Position numbers and translations under genes: made by a program
Shown here: one piece after another, positions 1 to 8,822 of the stretch
Numbering within the stretch: position 1 is the stretch's first letter
Layout of the letters: each line of letters starts with the position of its first letter
Notes under the pieces: generated by a model
Seen by the model: only the letters and a program-made list of their open reading frames with translations
Told to the model about the DNA's origin: nothing
The model's database searches: none
Assembly: GCA_021325235.1 (NCBI GenBank)
Contig: JAJPHN010000006.1
Location: 372,001 to 436,000, forward strand
Length of the DNA stretch: 64,000 nt
Source: Terriglobia bacterium
GTDB taxonomy: Bacteria; Acidobacteriota; Terriglobia; Bryobacterales; Bryobacteraceae
Direction of reading: 5' to 3'

Positions 1-77
1 AGCAAAATCGTCACCGGCAATCGCAGATCGGCATACGGCTCGCTGCCCGCCGTCGCGCGATACGGAACTCGCTCCAC
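1..77 (-). CDS. Partial hypothetical protein, N-terminus only
   Basis: An open frame begins with GTG at 77, two bases after the TAG stop of the ubiD-like gene on the same strand, and runs off the left edge. The visible start reads VERVPYRATAGSEPYADLRL, followed by a hydrophobic PVTILL. Only about 25 codons are visible, so the family cannot be named. The tight spacing suggests co-transcription with the decarboxylase gene. The GTG start is inferred from spacing and no strong ribosome binding site is evident. Confidence 0.35.
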   Translation of the reverse strand, partial: MERVPYRATAGSEPYADLRLPVTIL

Positions 78-79
78 GC

Positions 80-1531
80 CTACTTTGCGAGTCCGGCTCT
101 GCGCCAGAGCTCGTCTACTCGCGACTTCACTTCCGGCGACATGGTAATCACATTTGGCCACCGGCGCGTGAAGCCTTCGGTCCTGAACTTCGTCGTGGCG
201 TCCACGCCCATCTTCGAGCCGTAATTGGGCAAGCGGCTCGCGTGGTCTAGCGAGTCGATGGGACCCATCGAGAATTCGATGTCGCGCTCGGGGTCGATGT
301 TGTTGAGCGCTTTCCAGGCTACTTCGGCGACATTCTGCACGTCCACATCCTCATCCACCACGACGATGCACTTGCTGAACATCGCCTGCCCCAGGCCCCA
401 GATCGCGTGCATCACTTTGCGCGCCTGCCCCGGATACGACTTGCGGATCGAGACGAGGATCAGATTGTGAAACACGCCCTCGGCCGGCATGCAGATATCG
501 CGCACTTCGGGCAGTTGCGTCTTCATCAGCGGCAGGAAAATGCGCTCGATTGCCTTGCCCATGTAGTAGTCCTCCATCGGCGGCGGCCCGACGATAGTGG
601 CCGCGTAGATCGGCTTTTTGCGGCGCGTGATGCACTCGATGTGGAATACCGGGTAGTCGTCATCGAGCGAATAGAAACCCGTGTGATCGCCGAACGGTCC
701 TTCGCGCCGCAGCTCGCCCAAATTCAGATAGCCTTCGAGCACGATTTCCGCCTGCGCCGGCACCTCCAGATCGCACGTTTCGCATTTCACCATCTCGACC
801 GATTTGCGCCGTAAAAAGCCGGCGAACATCATTTCGTCAATCGCGGGCGGTAGCGGCAGAATGGCGGAAAAGATGGTGGCGGGATCGCAGCCGATGGCGA
901 CCGCAACGGGCATGCGCGCCTCTTTACCATCAGCTGCGAGCTGCCGATAGTGTTCCGCGCCCTGTTTGTGCTTCTGCCAGTGCATCCCGGTGGTGCGCTC
1001 ATCAAAGACCTGCATGCGGTACATGCCGCAATTGCGCTTGCCCGTCTCCGGATTCTTTGAAAACACCATCGGCAGCGTGATAAAGCGTCCGCCATCGCCC
1101 GGCCAGCAATGCAGAATCGGAAGCTCACCGAGCGAGATGCGTTCGCGCTCGATCACTTCCTTGCACGGAGCATCGCTGACCATCTTTGGAAACACCGCGC
1201 CTAACTCAGACAGCCTAGGGAGCAGTTTGAGTTTGTCGATCCAGCCCTGCGGCTGCTGCATTTCGAGAAAGCCCGCAATTCGTTGCGCAATCTGTTCGAT
1301 GTCGGAAACGCCGAGCGCAATCTCCATCCGCCGCTTGCTCGCGAACGCGTTTATCAGCAGCGGAACCGATGATTTCGGATTCTCGAACAGCAGTGCTGGC
1401 CCACCATTCTTTACAGCGCGGTTGGCAAATTCGGTTATCTCCAGATACGGATCTACGGCGAACGGAATCCGCTTCAGCTCGCCTTCGCGTTCGAGCGCGC
1501 GCACGAATCCGCGCAGGTCGTCAAAATGCAT
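80..1531 (-). CDS. UbiD family decarboxylase
   Basis: This 483-residue protein has the length and appearance of the UbiD family, which decarboxylates aromatic or unsaturated acids with a prenylated FMN cofactor made by UbiX. Typical features are the opening MHFDDLRGFVRALEREGELK, the central LEGYLNLGELRREGPFGDHT segment and the later PVFHIECITRRKKPIY stretch. The E-x-PFGDHTG region carries catalytic acidic residues in this family. It could serve menaquinone or ubiquinone synthesis, or act on another aryl acid; the sequence alone does not settle the substrate. It is divergent from fabG, with only 37 bases between the start codons. No UbiX flavin prenyltransferase is seen in the window. Confidence 0.88.
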   Translation of the reverse strand: MHFDDLRGFVRALEREGELKRIPFAVDPYLEITEFANRAVKNGGPALLFENPKSSVPLLINAFASKRRMEIALGVSDIEQIAQRIAGFLEMQQPQGWIDKLKLLPRLSELGAVFPKMVSDAPCKEVIERERISLGELPILHCWPGDGGRFITLPMVFSKNPETGKRNCGMYRMQVFDERTTGMHWQKHKQGAEHYRQLAADGKEARMPVAVAIGCDPATIFSAILPLPPAIDEMMFAGFLRRKSVEMVKCETCDLEVPAQAEIVLEGYLNLGELRREGPFGDHTGFYSLDDDYPVFHIECITRRKKPIYAATIVGPPPMEDYYMGKAIERIFLPLMKTQLPEVRDICMPAEGVFHNLILVSIRKSYPGQARKVMHAIWGLGQAMFSKCIVVVDEDVDVQNVAEVAWKALNNIDPERDIEFSMGPIDSLDHASRLPNYGSKMGVDATTKFRTEGFTRRWPNVITMSPEVKSRVDELWRRAGLAK

Positions 1532-1568
1532 GCGTCACCGTCATCACCCATTATCATGAGAGGGAATT

Positions 1569-2303
1569 ATGACGAGACGGACGGCTTTTATTACAGGGGC
1601 AAGCCGTGGAATCGGGAAGGCGTGCGCACTGGCGATCGGCGCAGCGGGACATCGGGTAGCATTAGCGGCGCGGCAACGCGGAAAGCTCGAGGAAGTGGCG
1701 GAAGCGATACGCGCGGAAGGCGGCGAGCCGTTCGTGGTCGAGATCGATCTATCCGAGAGCGCATCCATCACAGAAGCATTCAAGAAAACAGCGCAGGACT
1801 TTGGCCGTATCGACATCCTGATTAACAACGCGGGTGTGACCAAGGACGGCCTGGCGATGCGCATGAAGCAGGCGGACTGGGAGACGGTGCTCAATACGAA
1901 CCTGAGCGGGGCATTCTATGCGATTCAGCAGGTGCTGCCCGGTATGATGCGCGAGCGCTGGGGACGCATTGTGAATATCTCGTCGGTGGTGGGCGAGATG
2001 GGTAATCCGGGGCAGGCGAATTATGTCGCTTCCAAAGCCGGATTGATCGGATTAACGAAAGCGCTGGCCAAGGAAGTGGGCAGCCGCAATATAACGGTAA
2101 ACGCGGTTGCGCCCGGCTTCATTGAGACCGATATGACTGGCGTTCTGCCCGAAGAACTGAAGAAGAAAATGATCGATGAAACGCCGTTGAAACGAATGGG
2201 TGCGCCGCAGGATATTGCGGCAGCGGTGAAATTTCTGATCAGCGAAGAAGCGGCGTTCATTACCGGGCACGTGCTCGACGTGAACGGCGGCATTTACATG
2301 TAG
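1569..2303 (+). CDS. fabG: 3-oxoacyl-ACP reductase, SDR family
   Basis: The protein has 244 residues, the standard FabG length. It shows the NADPH-binding TGASRGIG motif near residues 9-16, the NNAG motif, and the catalytic Ser/Tyr/Lys set in SSVVGEMGNPGQANYVASKAG-like sequence (Ser about 136, YVASK about 150). It would reduce 3-oxoacyl-ACP in type II fatty acid synthesis in the cytoplasm. AGGGA lies a few bases before the ATG. Other SDR substrates are possible because no acyl carrier protein or FabD/FabF genes are adjacent, but the overall sequence is very FabG-like. The downstream agmatine genes follow after 36 bases. Confidence 0.88.
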   Translation: MTRRTAFITGASRGIGKACALAIGAAGHRVALAARQRGKLEEVAEAIRAEGGEPFVVEIDLSESASITEAFKKTAQDFGRIDILINNAGVTKDGLAMRMKQADWETVLNTNLSGAFYAIQQVLPGMMRERWGRIVNISSVVGEMGNPGQANYVASKAGLIGLTKALAKEVGSRNITVNAVAPGFIETDMTGVLPEELKKKMIDETPLKRMGAPQDIAAAVKFLISEEAAFITGHVLDVNGGIYM

Positions 2304-2339
2304 CGCGGTGCGCGCGCCAATCATCCAAAATATTCCGAC

Positions 2340-3236
2340 ATGCCAGCCATAGCCAAACGAGATTCACGCTTCAAAATTGGTCTGGTGCAGATGACCTGCT
2401 CGACCGATCCCGACGCCAACTTGCAAAAAGCGATTGCAAAAACGCGCGAAGCCGCAGCGAAGGGCGCCGAGATCGTCTGCCTGCAGGAGCTGTTCCGCAG
2501 CCAGTATTTCTGCCGCGAGGAGAATGCCGAGCTGTTCGATTTAGCGGAGCCGATTCCGGGCCCGTCGACCGAAGCCCTCACCGCCGTCGCACGCGAGCTG
2601 CAGGTTTCGATCGTTGCGTCGCTCTTTGAAAAGCGCGCGCAGGGTCTCTATCACAACACCGCTGCCATCATCGATGCCGATGGCTCGCTGCTTGGCGTCT
2701 ATCGCAAAATGCACATTCCCGAAGATCCGCTGTATTACGAAAAGTTTTACTTCACGCCGGGCGATCTCGGTTTCCAGAATTTCGACACGCGCTACTCGCG
2801 GATCGGCGTGCTCGTGTGCTGGGACCAGTGGTATCCGGAAGGCGCGCGCATCACAAGTCTGCAGGGTGCCAATGTGCTGTTCTATCCAACGGCAATCGGC
2901 TGGCATCCTTCCGAAAAGGCGCAGTATGGTGAAGCGCAGCTCGACGCGTGGCGAACGATTCAGCGCGCGCACGCGATTTCGAACGGCGTATTTGTGGCGG
3001 CCGTGAATCGCACCGGCTTCGAGGGCACGCCCGAAAGCGGACTCGAGTTCTGGGGAAATTCGTTCGTGGCGGATCCATTCGGGCGCGTGATCGCGCAGGC
3101 CAGTGCAGATCAGGAAGAGACGCTCGTGGTTGAGTGCGACCCGAAGCAGATGGACGAAGTGCGCCGCAACTGGCCGTTTCTGCGCGACCGCCGCATCGAC
3201 GCCTACGCGCCAATCACAAACCGGTGGCTCGGTTGA
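2340..3236 (+). CDS. aguB: N-carbamoylputrescine amidase
   Basis: This 298-residue nitrilase-superfamily enzyme hydrolyses N-carbamoylputrescine to putrescine, CO2 and ammonia. The catalytic Glu-Lys-Cys triad is visible as E in CLQELFRSQYF, K in YRKMHIPEDPLYYEKFYF and C in VLVCWDQWYPEGAR. The sequence between and after these sites (NVLFYPTAIGWHP, FVAAVNRTGFEG) is characteristic of the AguB branch. The stop codon overlaps the next start by one base (TGATG), and the next gene encodes the preceding step of the pathway, which strongly supports the assignment. Confidence 0.93.
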   Translation: MPAIAKRDSRFKIGLVQMTCSTDPDANLQKAIAKTREAAAKGAEIVCLQELFRSQYFCREENAELFDLAEPIPGPSTEALTAVARELQVSIVASLFEKRAQGLYHNTAAIIDADGSLLGVYRKMHIPEDPLYYEKFYFTPGDLGFQNFDTRYSRIGVLVCWDQWYPEGARITSLQGANVLFYPTAIGWHPSEKAQYGEAQLDAWRTIQRAHAISNGVFVAAVNRTGFEGTPESGLEFWGNSFVADPFGRVIAQASADQEETLVVECDPKQMDEVRRNWPFLRDRRIDAYAPITNRWLG

Positions 3237-4261
3237 TGGCATCGCGTTTTCGCATGCCCGCCGAATGGGAACCGCATGAAGCGACCTGGATCGCGTGGCC
3301 CCATGAAGAAACGGATTGGCCGGGCAAATTCGAGCCAATCCAGTGGATCTACGGCGAAATCGTGCGCCATCTCGCGCGTGTAGAGCGCGTGCGCATCTTA
3401 GTGGAAAACGCGGACGCTCGCGAACAAGCGCACAACGTGCTGCGAAAGTGCCACGCCGATCTGCAGGCCGTCGACTTCTTCGAATTGCCTACCGACCGAA
3501 GCTGGACGCGCGATTTTTGTCCTACCTTCGTGCGCAACCAGGCCGGTGCGCTCACCATGCTCAACTGGCGCTTCAATGGCTGGGCGAAATACGAAAATGC
3601 AGCCGCCGATAATGCCATCACTCCTGCGCTGGGGAACCAGCTATCGTTTCCAATCGAAACCCCTGAGCACAACGGAACCCAGATCGTGCTCGAGGGCGGC
3701 GCCATGGAAGTAAACGGCGCAGGTGCGATTCTCACTACCGAAGAATGCCTGCTCAGCGATGTGCAGACACGCAATCCCGGCTTCACACGGGCCGATTACG
3801 AAACGATCTTCGCGAAATATCTCGGGGCAGCGAATACGATCTGGCTCCGCAACGGCATCGTCGGCGATGATACGCACGGGCACATTGACGATCTCGCGCG
3901 CTTCACCGACGAGGGCACGATTGTCATCGCATCGGAATCCGATCCTCGCGAAACGAATTACGAACCCCTGGCCGAAAATCTCGCCCTGCTGCAGGAGCGC
4001 GCGCCGGGAATGCGCGTCGAAAGGCTTCCGATGCCCGATCCCCTCTACTTCGATGAGCAGCGCCTTCCGGCGAGTTTCGCGAACTTCTACATCGCAAATG
4101 AAACGGTGCTGGTGCCTACATTCAACGATCCGAAGGACCGCATCGCGCTAAACAAAATCGCCGAACTGTTCCCCACGCGCACGGTCGTCGGGATTGCGTG
4201 TACCGATTTGGTGCTCGGCCTCGGAACACTGCACTGCATGACCCAGCAGCAGCCCGTCTGA
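3236..4261 (+). CDS. aguA: Agmatine deiminase
   Basis: The 341-residue protein starts with ATG at 3236 inside the stop of aguB (TGATG), giving the N-terminus MASRFRMPAEWEPHEATWIAWP, typical of peptidyl-arginine-deiminase-type agmatine deiminases. It converts agmatine to N-carbamoylputrescine and ammonia. Visible active-site regions are DRSWTRDFCPTFV, VLEGGAMEVNG, VGDDTHGHIDDLARF and the C-terminal nucleophile in GLGTLHCMTQQQP, where the more common GNIHC is GTLHC. Together with AguB it forms a two-step route from agmatine to putrescine. No arginine decarboxylase is present in the window. Confidence 0.93.
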   Translation: MASRFRMPAEWEPHEATWIAWPHEETDWPGKFEPIQWIYGEIVRHLARVERVRILVENADAREQAHNVLRKCHADLQAVDFFELPTDRSWTRDFCPTFVRNQAGALTMLNWRFNGWAKYENAAADNAITPALGNQLSFPIETPEHNGTQIVLEGGAMEVNGAGAILTTEECLLSDVQTRNPGFTRADYETIFAKYLGAANTIWLRNGIVGDDTHGHIDDLARFTDEGTIVIASESDPRETNYEPLAENLALLQERAPGMRVERLPMPDPLYFDEQRLPASFANFYIANETVLVPTFNDPKDRIALNKIAELFPTRTVVGIACTDLVLGLGTLHCMTQQQPV

Positions 4262-4262
4262 C

Positions 4263-5399
4263 GTGCTCTTACTCGTTCTCGCCGCGCTTTCGCTCGTGAT
4301 CTGGCTCTATCTCTTCTTCGCACGCGGCGATTATTGGCGTGTGCGCCGGAGTCTCATTCAGCACGGCGATCCGTTGCCCGCGCATGTAATCGCAGTGATT
4401 CCGGCGCGCGACGAAGCCGAGCATATCGGCCGCGCGGTGCAGTCGCTTTTACAGCAAAGCGTTCGTGTGCACGTCATCGTTGTAGATGATGCGAGCAGCG
4501 ATCGTACAGCGGATGCCGCGCGTCGCGCTGCCGAGACAATTCAGGCGGCTGAGCGGCTCCAGGTGCTCACCGGCAAACCCCTCTCATCGGGCTGGACCGG
4601 TAAGCTCTGGGCCGTTTCGCAGGGAATCGAAGAAGCGTTAAAGAGCGACCCCGACTACCTGCTGCTGACCGATGCCGATATTATGCACGGACCCAGCAGC
4701 GTAGCCGATCTGCTCGCGCAGGCGCAGCGCGAGAACACGGATCTGACTTCTCTCATGGTCAAACTCGCCTGTGGCTCAGTCGCCGAAAAGCTGCTCATCC
4801 CTGCTTTCGTATTTTTCTTCCTGCAGCTTTATCCACCCGCGTGGATTCGCGATACCAAGGCGCAAACCGCGGGCGCGGCAGGAGGCTGCATGCTCGTCCG
4901 CCCCTTGGCGCTGGAGCGTATCAGCGGCATCGCTGCAATACGCAACGAAGTGATCGACGACTGCGCTCTCGCCCGCGCTATCAAACGCAGTGGCGGCCAC
5001 ATCTGGATGGGACTAACAAACGACGCGCACAGCATTCGTCCATACGAAAGCTTCGGCGAAATCGGCCGCATGATCTCACGCAGCGCTTTCAATCAACTCC
5101 GCCACTCCACGCTGCTCTTGATCGCAACTATCCTCGGGCTGCTGCTCACCTACGTTCTTCCTGTTGCCGCGCTCTTTTCAGGTAACTTTGTAACCGCGCT
5201 GCTAGGATTGGCCGCTTGTCTGCTGATGACTATCTCGTATCTGCCGATGGTTCGCTTTTACGAGCGGAGCGCTCTTTGGGCGCTTACGCTGCCTGTCACC
5301 GCAGTATTCTACTTAGCGGCAACCGTGCACTCAGCGCTTCGCTACTGGACCGGTCGCGGCGGCGCATGGAAAGGCCGCACACAGGATATTCGGGAGTAA
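4263..5399 (+). CDS. HpnB-like family 2 glycosyltransferase
   Basis: The GTG at 4263 follows the aguA stop by one base. The 378-residue protein has an N-terminal membrane helix (about residues 2-19), a GT2 catalytic domain with VIPARDEAEHIGRAVQSLL, VVDDASSDRT and LLTDADIMH (DxD-like), a QTAGAAGGCML stretch, the acceptor-side DDCALARAIK, and two or three C-terminal membrane helices. This architecture matches hopene-associated glycosyltransferase HpnB and related membrane GT2 enzymes. No other hopanoid genes lie here, so the hopanoid link is family-based inference. It ends one base from the convergent RNA-binding gene. Confidence 0.75.
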   Translation: MLLLVLAALSLVIWLYLFFARGDYWRVRRSLIQHGDPLPAHVIAVIPARDEAEHIGRAVQSLLQQSVRVHVIVVDDASSDRTADAARRAAETIQAAERLQVLTGKPLSSGWTGKLWAVSQGIEEALKSDPDYLLLTDADIMHGPSSVADLLAQAQRENTDLTSLMVKLACGSVAEKLLIPAFVFFFLQLYPPAWIRDTKAQTAGAAGGCMLVRPLALERISGIAAIRNEVIDDCALARAIKRSGGHIWMGLTNDAHSIRPYESFGEIGRMISRSAFNQLRHSTLLLIATILGLLLTYVLPVAALFSGNFVTALLGLAACLLMTISYLPMVRFYERSALWALTLPVTAVFYLAATVHSALRYWTGRGGAWKGRTQDIRE

Positions 5400-5400
5400 C

Positions 5401-5721
5401 TTACCAGCGATTCTTGCTTCCGCCAAAATCGCGCTGACCGCGTTCGCCGCCGCCCTGCGAACGTTCGCGGCGCTCCGGCGGACGAGCCTCATTCACCACC
5501 AGCGCGCGCCCCATCAACTGCCGCCCGTTGCACGCCTGCACCGCCTGATTCGCCGCGGCATCGTCATTGATTTCCACAAACCCGAATCCCCGCGCCTCGC
5601 CGCTGAAACGGTCGCGCAGGATGCTCACGCTATCGACATGGACGCCAGCTTCGGCAAAAAATTGTTGCAAATCAGCCTCGGTGGCCTTGTAGGGCAGGTT
5701 ACCTACGAATAGCTTCGTCAC
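5401..5721 (-). CDS. RRM-domain RNA-binding protein
   Basis: The start is GTG at 5721, preceded by AGAAGGAGT at suitable distance; a longer frame to 5877 lacks any RRM-like sequence. The 106-residue protein contains one RNA recognition motif with RNP2-like LFVGNLPY and RNP1-like ARGFGFVEI, followed by a short Arg/Gly-rich tail (residues about 80-106). Such small single-RRM proteins in bacteria resemble glycine-rich cold-shock RNA-binding proteins and bind RNA in the cytoplasm. The targets are unknown. It is convergent with the glycosyltransferase gene, the two stop codons being separated by one base. Confidence 0.87.
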   Translation of the reverse strand: MTKLFVGNLPYKATEADLQQFFAEAGVHVDSVSILRDRFSGEARGFGFVEINDDAAANQAVQACNGRQLMGRALVVNEARPPERRERSQGGGERGQRDFGGSKNRW

Positions 5722-5884
5722 GGGACGCACTCCTTCTCGTTCGGAACTCGCAATATGCCGGTGAGCCAGGAGAGTATCCAAGCCAGGAAAATTCGAGGCC
5801 AAACTTACGCTCTTATCGTGCCATAAATACAGGCCGAATAAAACACTCGAGATGCTCGCTCGAATTTCTACCAACACGCCCTGA

Positions 5885-7090
5885 TTAGCGCGGTGTGATA
5901 AGTCCTCCGAGTTTGTCCTGCTCGCTTGCTGCGCGCCGGGAAAAACGGGTTGCGAACGCTTCCAGGTACTTCAGTCCCGAACCTGTGTTGAAGACCACGA
6001 TCTTTGCGTTGCGTTCGAGAAAGCCGGGGTCGAACAGGTGAGCGAGAGCTGCGATGCAAGCCCCGGTTTCCGGTGCGCCGAAAATCCCTTCAGCGCGCGC
6101 AAATGCAAGGGAGCCATCGAGCGCTTCCTGGTCATCCGCCGCGATTGCAGTTCCGCCGCTCGCCCGTATCGCGCGCAGCACCAGGAAATCGCCCAGAGCT
6201 TTGGGCACGCGCAGCCCGCTCGCCACCGTATGGGCATTGGCCCACGGCTCGCTTGTTTCTGCACCGCTCTCAAACGCCCGGACGATCGGTGCGCATCCCG
6301 CCGCCTGCACCGCGATCATCTTCGGCCGCTTGCTACCGATCCAGCCGAGCCGTTCCATCTCGCCAAAAGCCTTCCACATGCCGATCAAACCGACACCGCC
6401 GCCGCACGGATACAAAATCGCGTCGGGCAACTGCCATTCGAACTGTTCAGCGATTTCGTAGCCCATGGTCTTCTTGCCCTCAATGCGATAGGGCTCCTTA
6501 AGCGTGCTCACCTCAAACCAGCCATTCTTCTCTTTTTGTTCGCTGACGAGCCGCCCGCAGTCGCTGATGAGCCCATTCACAAGCGTTACCGAAGCGCCAT
6601 TCGCCATGCACTCCACGAAGTTCGCTTGCGGCACATCGCTCGGCATGAAAACGTGTGCTTCGAGGCCGGCGCGGGCGGCGTAGGCCGCTAAAGCGCCACC
6701 GGCATTACCGGCGGAGGGTGCGGCCAGTTTTTCCGCCCCGAGTTTGCGGGCCATCGTCACAGCGGCCGACATGCCACGCGCCTTGAACGAGCCGGTTGGG
6801 TTTGTTCCTTCATCTTTGACCCAGACGTTTTCGCCGAGGGAGGGCGTGCGAAGCAGGGGCGTCCAGCCCTCGCCGAGCGTCACGGCTTCCTCCAAACTCG
6901 CCGGCAGCACAGGTTCATACCGCCACATGCTTGCGATCGGGCTGATCCGTTCACGACCCCACGAACTGCGAATCGCGTCGAGATCGTATTCGACCAGCAG
7001 CGGACCGCCGCAGCTACAAAGATTACGTAGTTCGAGCGGCGAAAATGCCTGCGTGCACCGCCCACAGACGAGCTGTTTCGCTTCTCCCAT
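5885..7090 (-). CDS. thrC: Threonine synthase
   Basis: This 401-residue PLP enzyme of fold type II converts O-phosphohomoserine to threonine. Near the N-terminus a Cys-rich knuckle (CGRCTQAF then CSCGG) is typical of one threonine synthase group. The PLP lysine sits in NPTGSFKARG (about residue 103), and the phosphate loop appears as PCGGGVGLIGMWKA. The C-terminal GAPETGACIAAL and FNTGSGLKY segments also fit. The frame is on the strand opposite the following tRNA genes, and the start ATG at 7090 lies 76 bases from tRNA-Tyr. No other threonine-pathway gene is adjacent. Confidence 0.92.
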   Translation of the reverse strand: MGEAKQLVCGRCTQAFSPLELRNLCSCGGPLLVEYDLDAIRSSWGRERISPIASMWRYEPVLPASLEEAVTLGEGWTPLLRTPSLGENVWVKDEGTNPTGSFKARGMSAAVTMARKLGAEKLAAPSAGNAGGALAAYAARAGLEAHVFMPSDVPQANFVECMANGASVTLVNGLISDCGRLVSEQKEKNGWFEVSTLKEPYRIEGKKTMGYEIAEQFEWQLPDAILYPCGGGVGLIGMWKAFGEMERLGWIGSKRPKMIAVQAAGCAPIVRAFESGAETSEPWANAHTVASGLRVPKALGDFLVLRAIRASGGTAIAADDQEALDGSLAFARAEGIFGAPETGACIAALAHLFDPGFLERNAKIVVFNTGSGLKYLEAFATRFSRRAASEQDKLGGLITPR

Positions 7091-7166
7091 GTTTTGTGAC
7101 TATGGTGCCATGGCGGCGAATTCCGACTGTGTTATTCTCATCTTCGATCGCCTGGATTTCCAGTTT

Positions 7167-7255
7167 GGACAGGTGGGTGAGTGGTTAAAGCCAACAGACT
7201 GTAAATCTGTCCCTCCTTGCGAGGTACGAAGGTTCGAATCCTTCCCTGTCCACCA
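7167..7255 (+). tRNA. tRNA-Tyr (anticodon GTA)
   Basis: The acceptor stem GGACAGG (7167-7173) pairs with CCTGTCC (7245-7251), followed by discriminator A and an encoded CCA (7253-7255). The anticodon stem-loop AGACTGTAAATCT presents GTA, which reads tyrosine codons. A long variable arm precedes the GGTTCGAATCC T-arm, as expected for a bacterial tRNA-Tyr. Confidence 0.96.
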
Positions 7256-7275
7256 GTTTTCTGAGTGCGTCCGAA

Positions 7276-7351
<76 letters not shown>

Positions 7352-7416
7352 TTTCCTGTTAGCATCCGCCCTAAGCAAGCGATCGAAGCAGTTCCGCGCA
7401 GACGCTCGCCCTCGTG

Positions 7417-7493
<77 letters not shown>

Positions 7494-7591
7494 ACATGTT
7501 GCGCGGCTTTCCTCAGTCTAACCGGATTCATCGCGAAGCATCCGATTTGGGCCTCATTTCGAGACAGCGCTCGCTATCATAATGTCTTCGT

Positions 7592-7987
7592 ATGGCTGAA
7601 AGCACCAATACTCCGCCAGACTTTCCGCTTCCTCCGGCGAGCTTTGAATTCCTGATCGAATCGATTCTGATGCAAACTCAGATTCAGCTCGGTCTTCTTC
7701 ACCTGCGCGAAGGCGAAGAAAAGCAGGAGCCCAATCTCCCCTTTGCCAAGCACTCGATCGACATGCTCGCAATGCTGCAGGAGAAAACACGCGGCAACCT
7801 CTCGACCGAAGAGCAACGCCTCCTGGAAAACGGTCTCACAGAGCTCCGCTTCCGCTATGTGCAGATTGCCGATGAGCAGAAACGGAAGAATTCGCCCATC
7901 GCCACTCCGCCCTCACCGGAGAAAAAGGAAGACGATCGCCCGCTGATCATCACGGCCGACGGCGGCAAGGGGACAAAAACGGAGTGA
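7592..7987 (+). CDS. DUF1844 domain protein
   Basis: The 131-residue cytoplasmic protein has the DUF1844 pattern: a helical core running from FEFLIESILMQTQIQLGLL through KHSIDMLAMLQEKT to LLENGLTELRFRYVQ, and a polar, lysine-rich tail of about 35 residues. The family is common in Acidobacteriota and Deltaproteobacteria and has no established function. The gene precedes a metallo-hydrolase and ribF on the same strand with a 37-base gap. Confidence 0.85.
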   Translation: MAESTNTPPDFPLPPASFEFLIESILMQTQIQLGLLHLREGEEKQEPNLPFAKHSIDMLAMLQEKTRGNLSTEEQRLLENGLTELRFRYVQIADEQKRKNSPIATPPSPEKKEDDRPLIITADGGKGTKTE

Positions 7988-8001
7988 ATGATCCCGCGAG
8001 T

Positions 8002-8036
8002 CTCAGCGAGGCGAACACATAGGAATGCTCGCTGAG
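8002..8036 (+). promoter_or_regulatory. Inverted repeat bracketing a start codon
   Basis: CTCAGCGAG (8002-8010) and CTCGCTGAG (8028-8036) form a perfect 9-bp inverted repeat with a 17-base loop. The loop contains the AGGA ribosome-binding sequence and the ATG at 8025 of the metallo-hydrolase gene. In RNA this could present the initiation site in a hairpin loop. A role in translation control is inference, and chance is possible because the right arm is coding. Confidence 0.35.
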
Positions 8037-8822
8037 TTCGAGCATGCGTCCATACTCGTACTCGGCTCGGGCACGAGCGTTGGAGTGCCCATGGTGGGCT
8101 GCTCTTGTAAAGCCTGCACGTCGCAAGATCCGCGTGATCGCCGGCTTCGCCCGTCTGTTCTCCTCAAGCTCGGTGCAAAGCGCATTCTGATCGATACTTC
8201 ACCAGATTTCCGCTATCAAGCGCTCCACTATCGCATCGAGCGGATCGACGCCATTCTATACACCCACGCCCACGCCGACCATATCCTGGGCCTCGATGAC
8301 GTTCGGCCCTTCAACTTCATGCAGAAGGGCGAAATTCCGCTCTATGCGTCCGCCGAAGCTTTTGAAACGATTCGCCGCACCTTCAGCTACGTTTTCGACA
8401 GTGCACCTTCCGAATCGAGCCGGCCACGTCTGGTTCCCGAAATTTTCGCGAGCGCACCAATATGTGTTGCCGGAGTCGAGATACAGCCGGTACGCGCACA
8501 TCATGGCAGAGGTACCGTTTACGGATTCCGCCTCGGTGATTGTGCCTATTTGACTGACCACAGCGAAATTCCGCCGGAGAGCGAAGCTCTGCTGCACGAT
8601 CTCGACGTGCTCTTTCTCGACGCTCTGCGCCATAACCCGCATCCGACCCATTCCACCGTCGAAGAATCGCTGCGAACTGTCGATCGTCTGAAACCCAAAC
8701 GCGCATTTTTCACACACATCTCCCACGACCTGGTTCACGCGCCGACGCAGGCCCGCTTGCCGGCAAACGTTACGCTTGCCTACGACGGTCTGGAGATTCC
8801 GATCGGCTGGGGTGATGCGTGA
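8025..8822 (+). CDS. MBL-fold metallo-hydrolase, PhnP-like
   Basis: The 265-residue protein carries the metallo-beta-lactamase signature THAHADH at residues 80-86, plus ILIDTSPDFR, TDHSEIP and a late FTHISHDL histidine segment. Three cysteines in GCSCKAC (residues 26, 28, 31) resemble the extra zinc-binding site of PhnP-type cyclic phosphodiesterases. Members hydrolyse cyclic phosphodiester substrates, and YycJ-like homologues act elsewhere, so the exact substrate is unknown. A short AGGA lies just before the ATG. It overlaps ribF by four bases (GTGA), implying translational coupling. Confidence 0.85.
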   Translation: MLAEFEHASILVLGSGTSVGVPMVGCSCKACTSQDPRDRRLRPSVLLKLGAKRILIDTSPDFRYQALHYRIERIDAILYTHAHADHILGLDDVRPFNFMQKGEIPLYASAEAFETIRRTFSYVFDSAPSESSRPRLVPEIFASAPICVAGVEIQPVRAHHGRGTVYGFRLGDCAYLTDHSEIPPESEALLHDLDVLFLDALRHNPHPTHSTVEESLRTVDRLKPKRAFFTHISHDLVHAPTQARLPANVTLAYDGLEIPIGWGDA

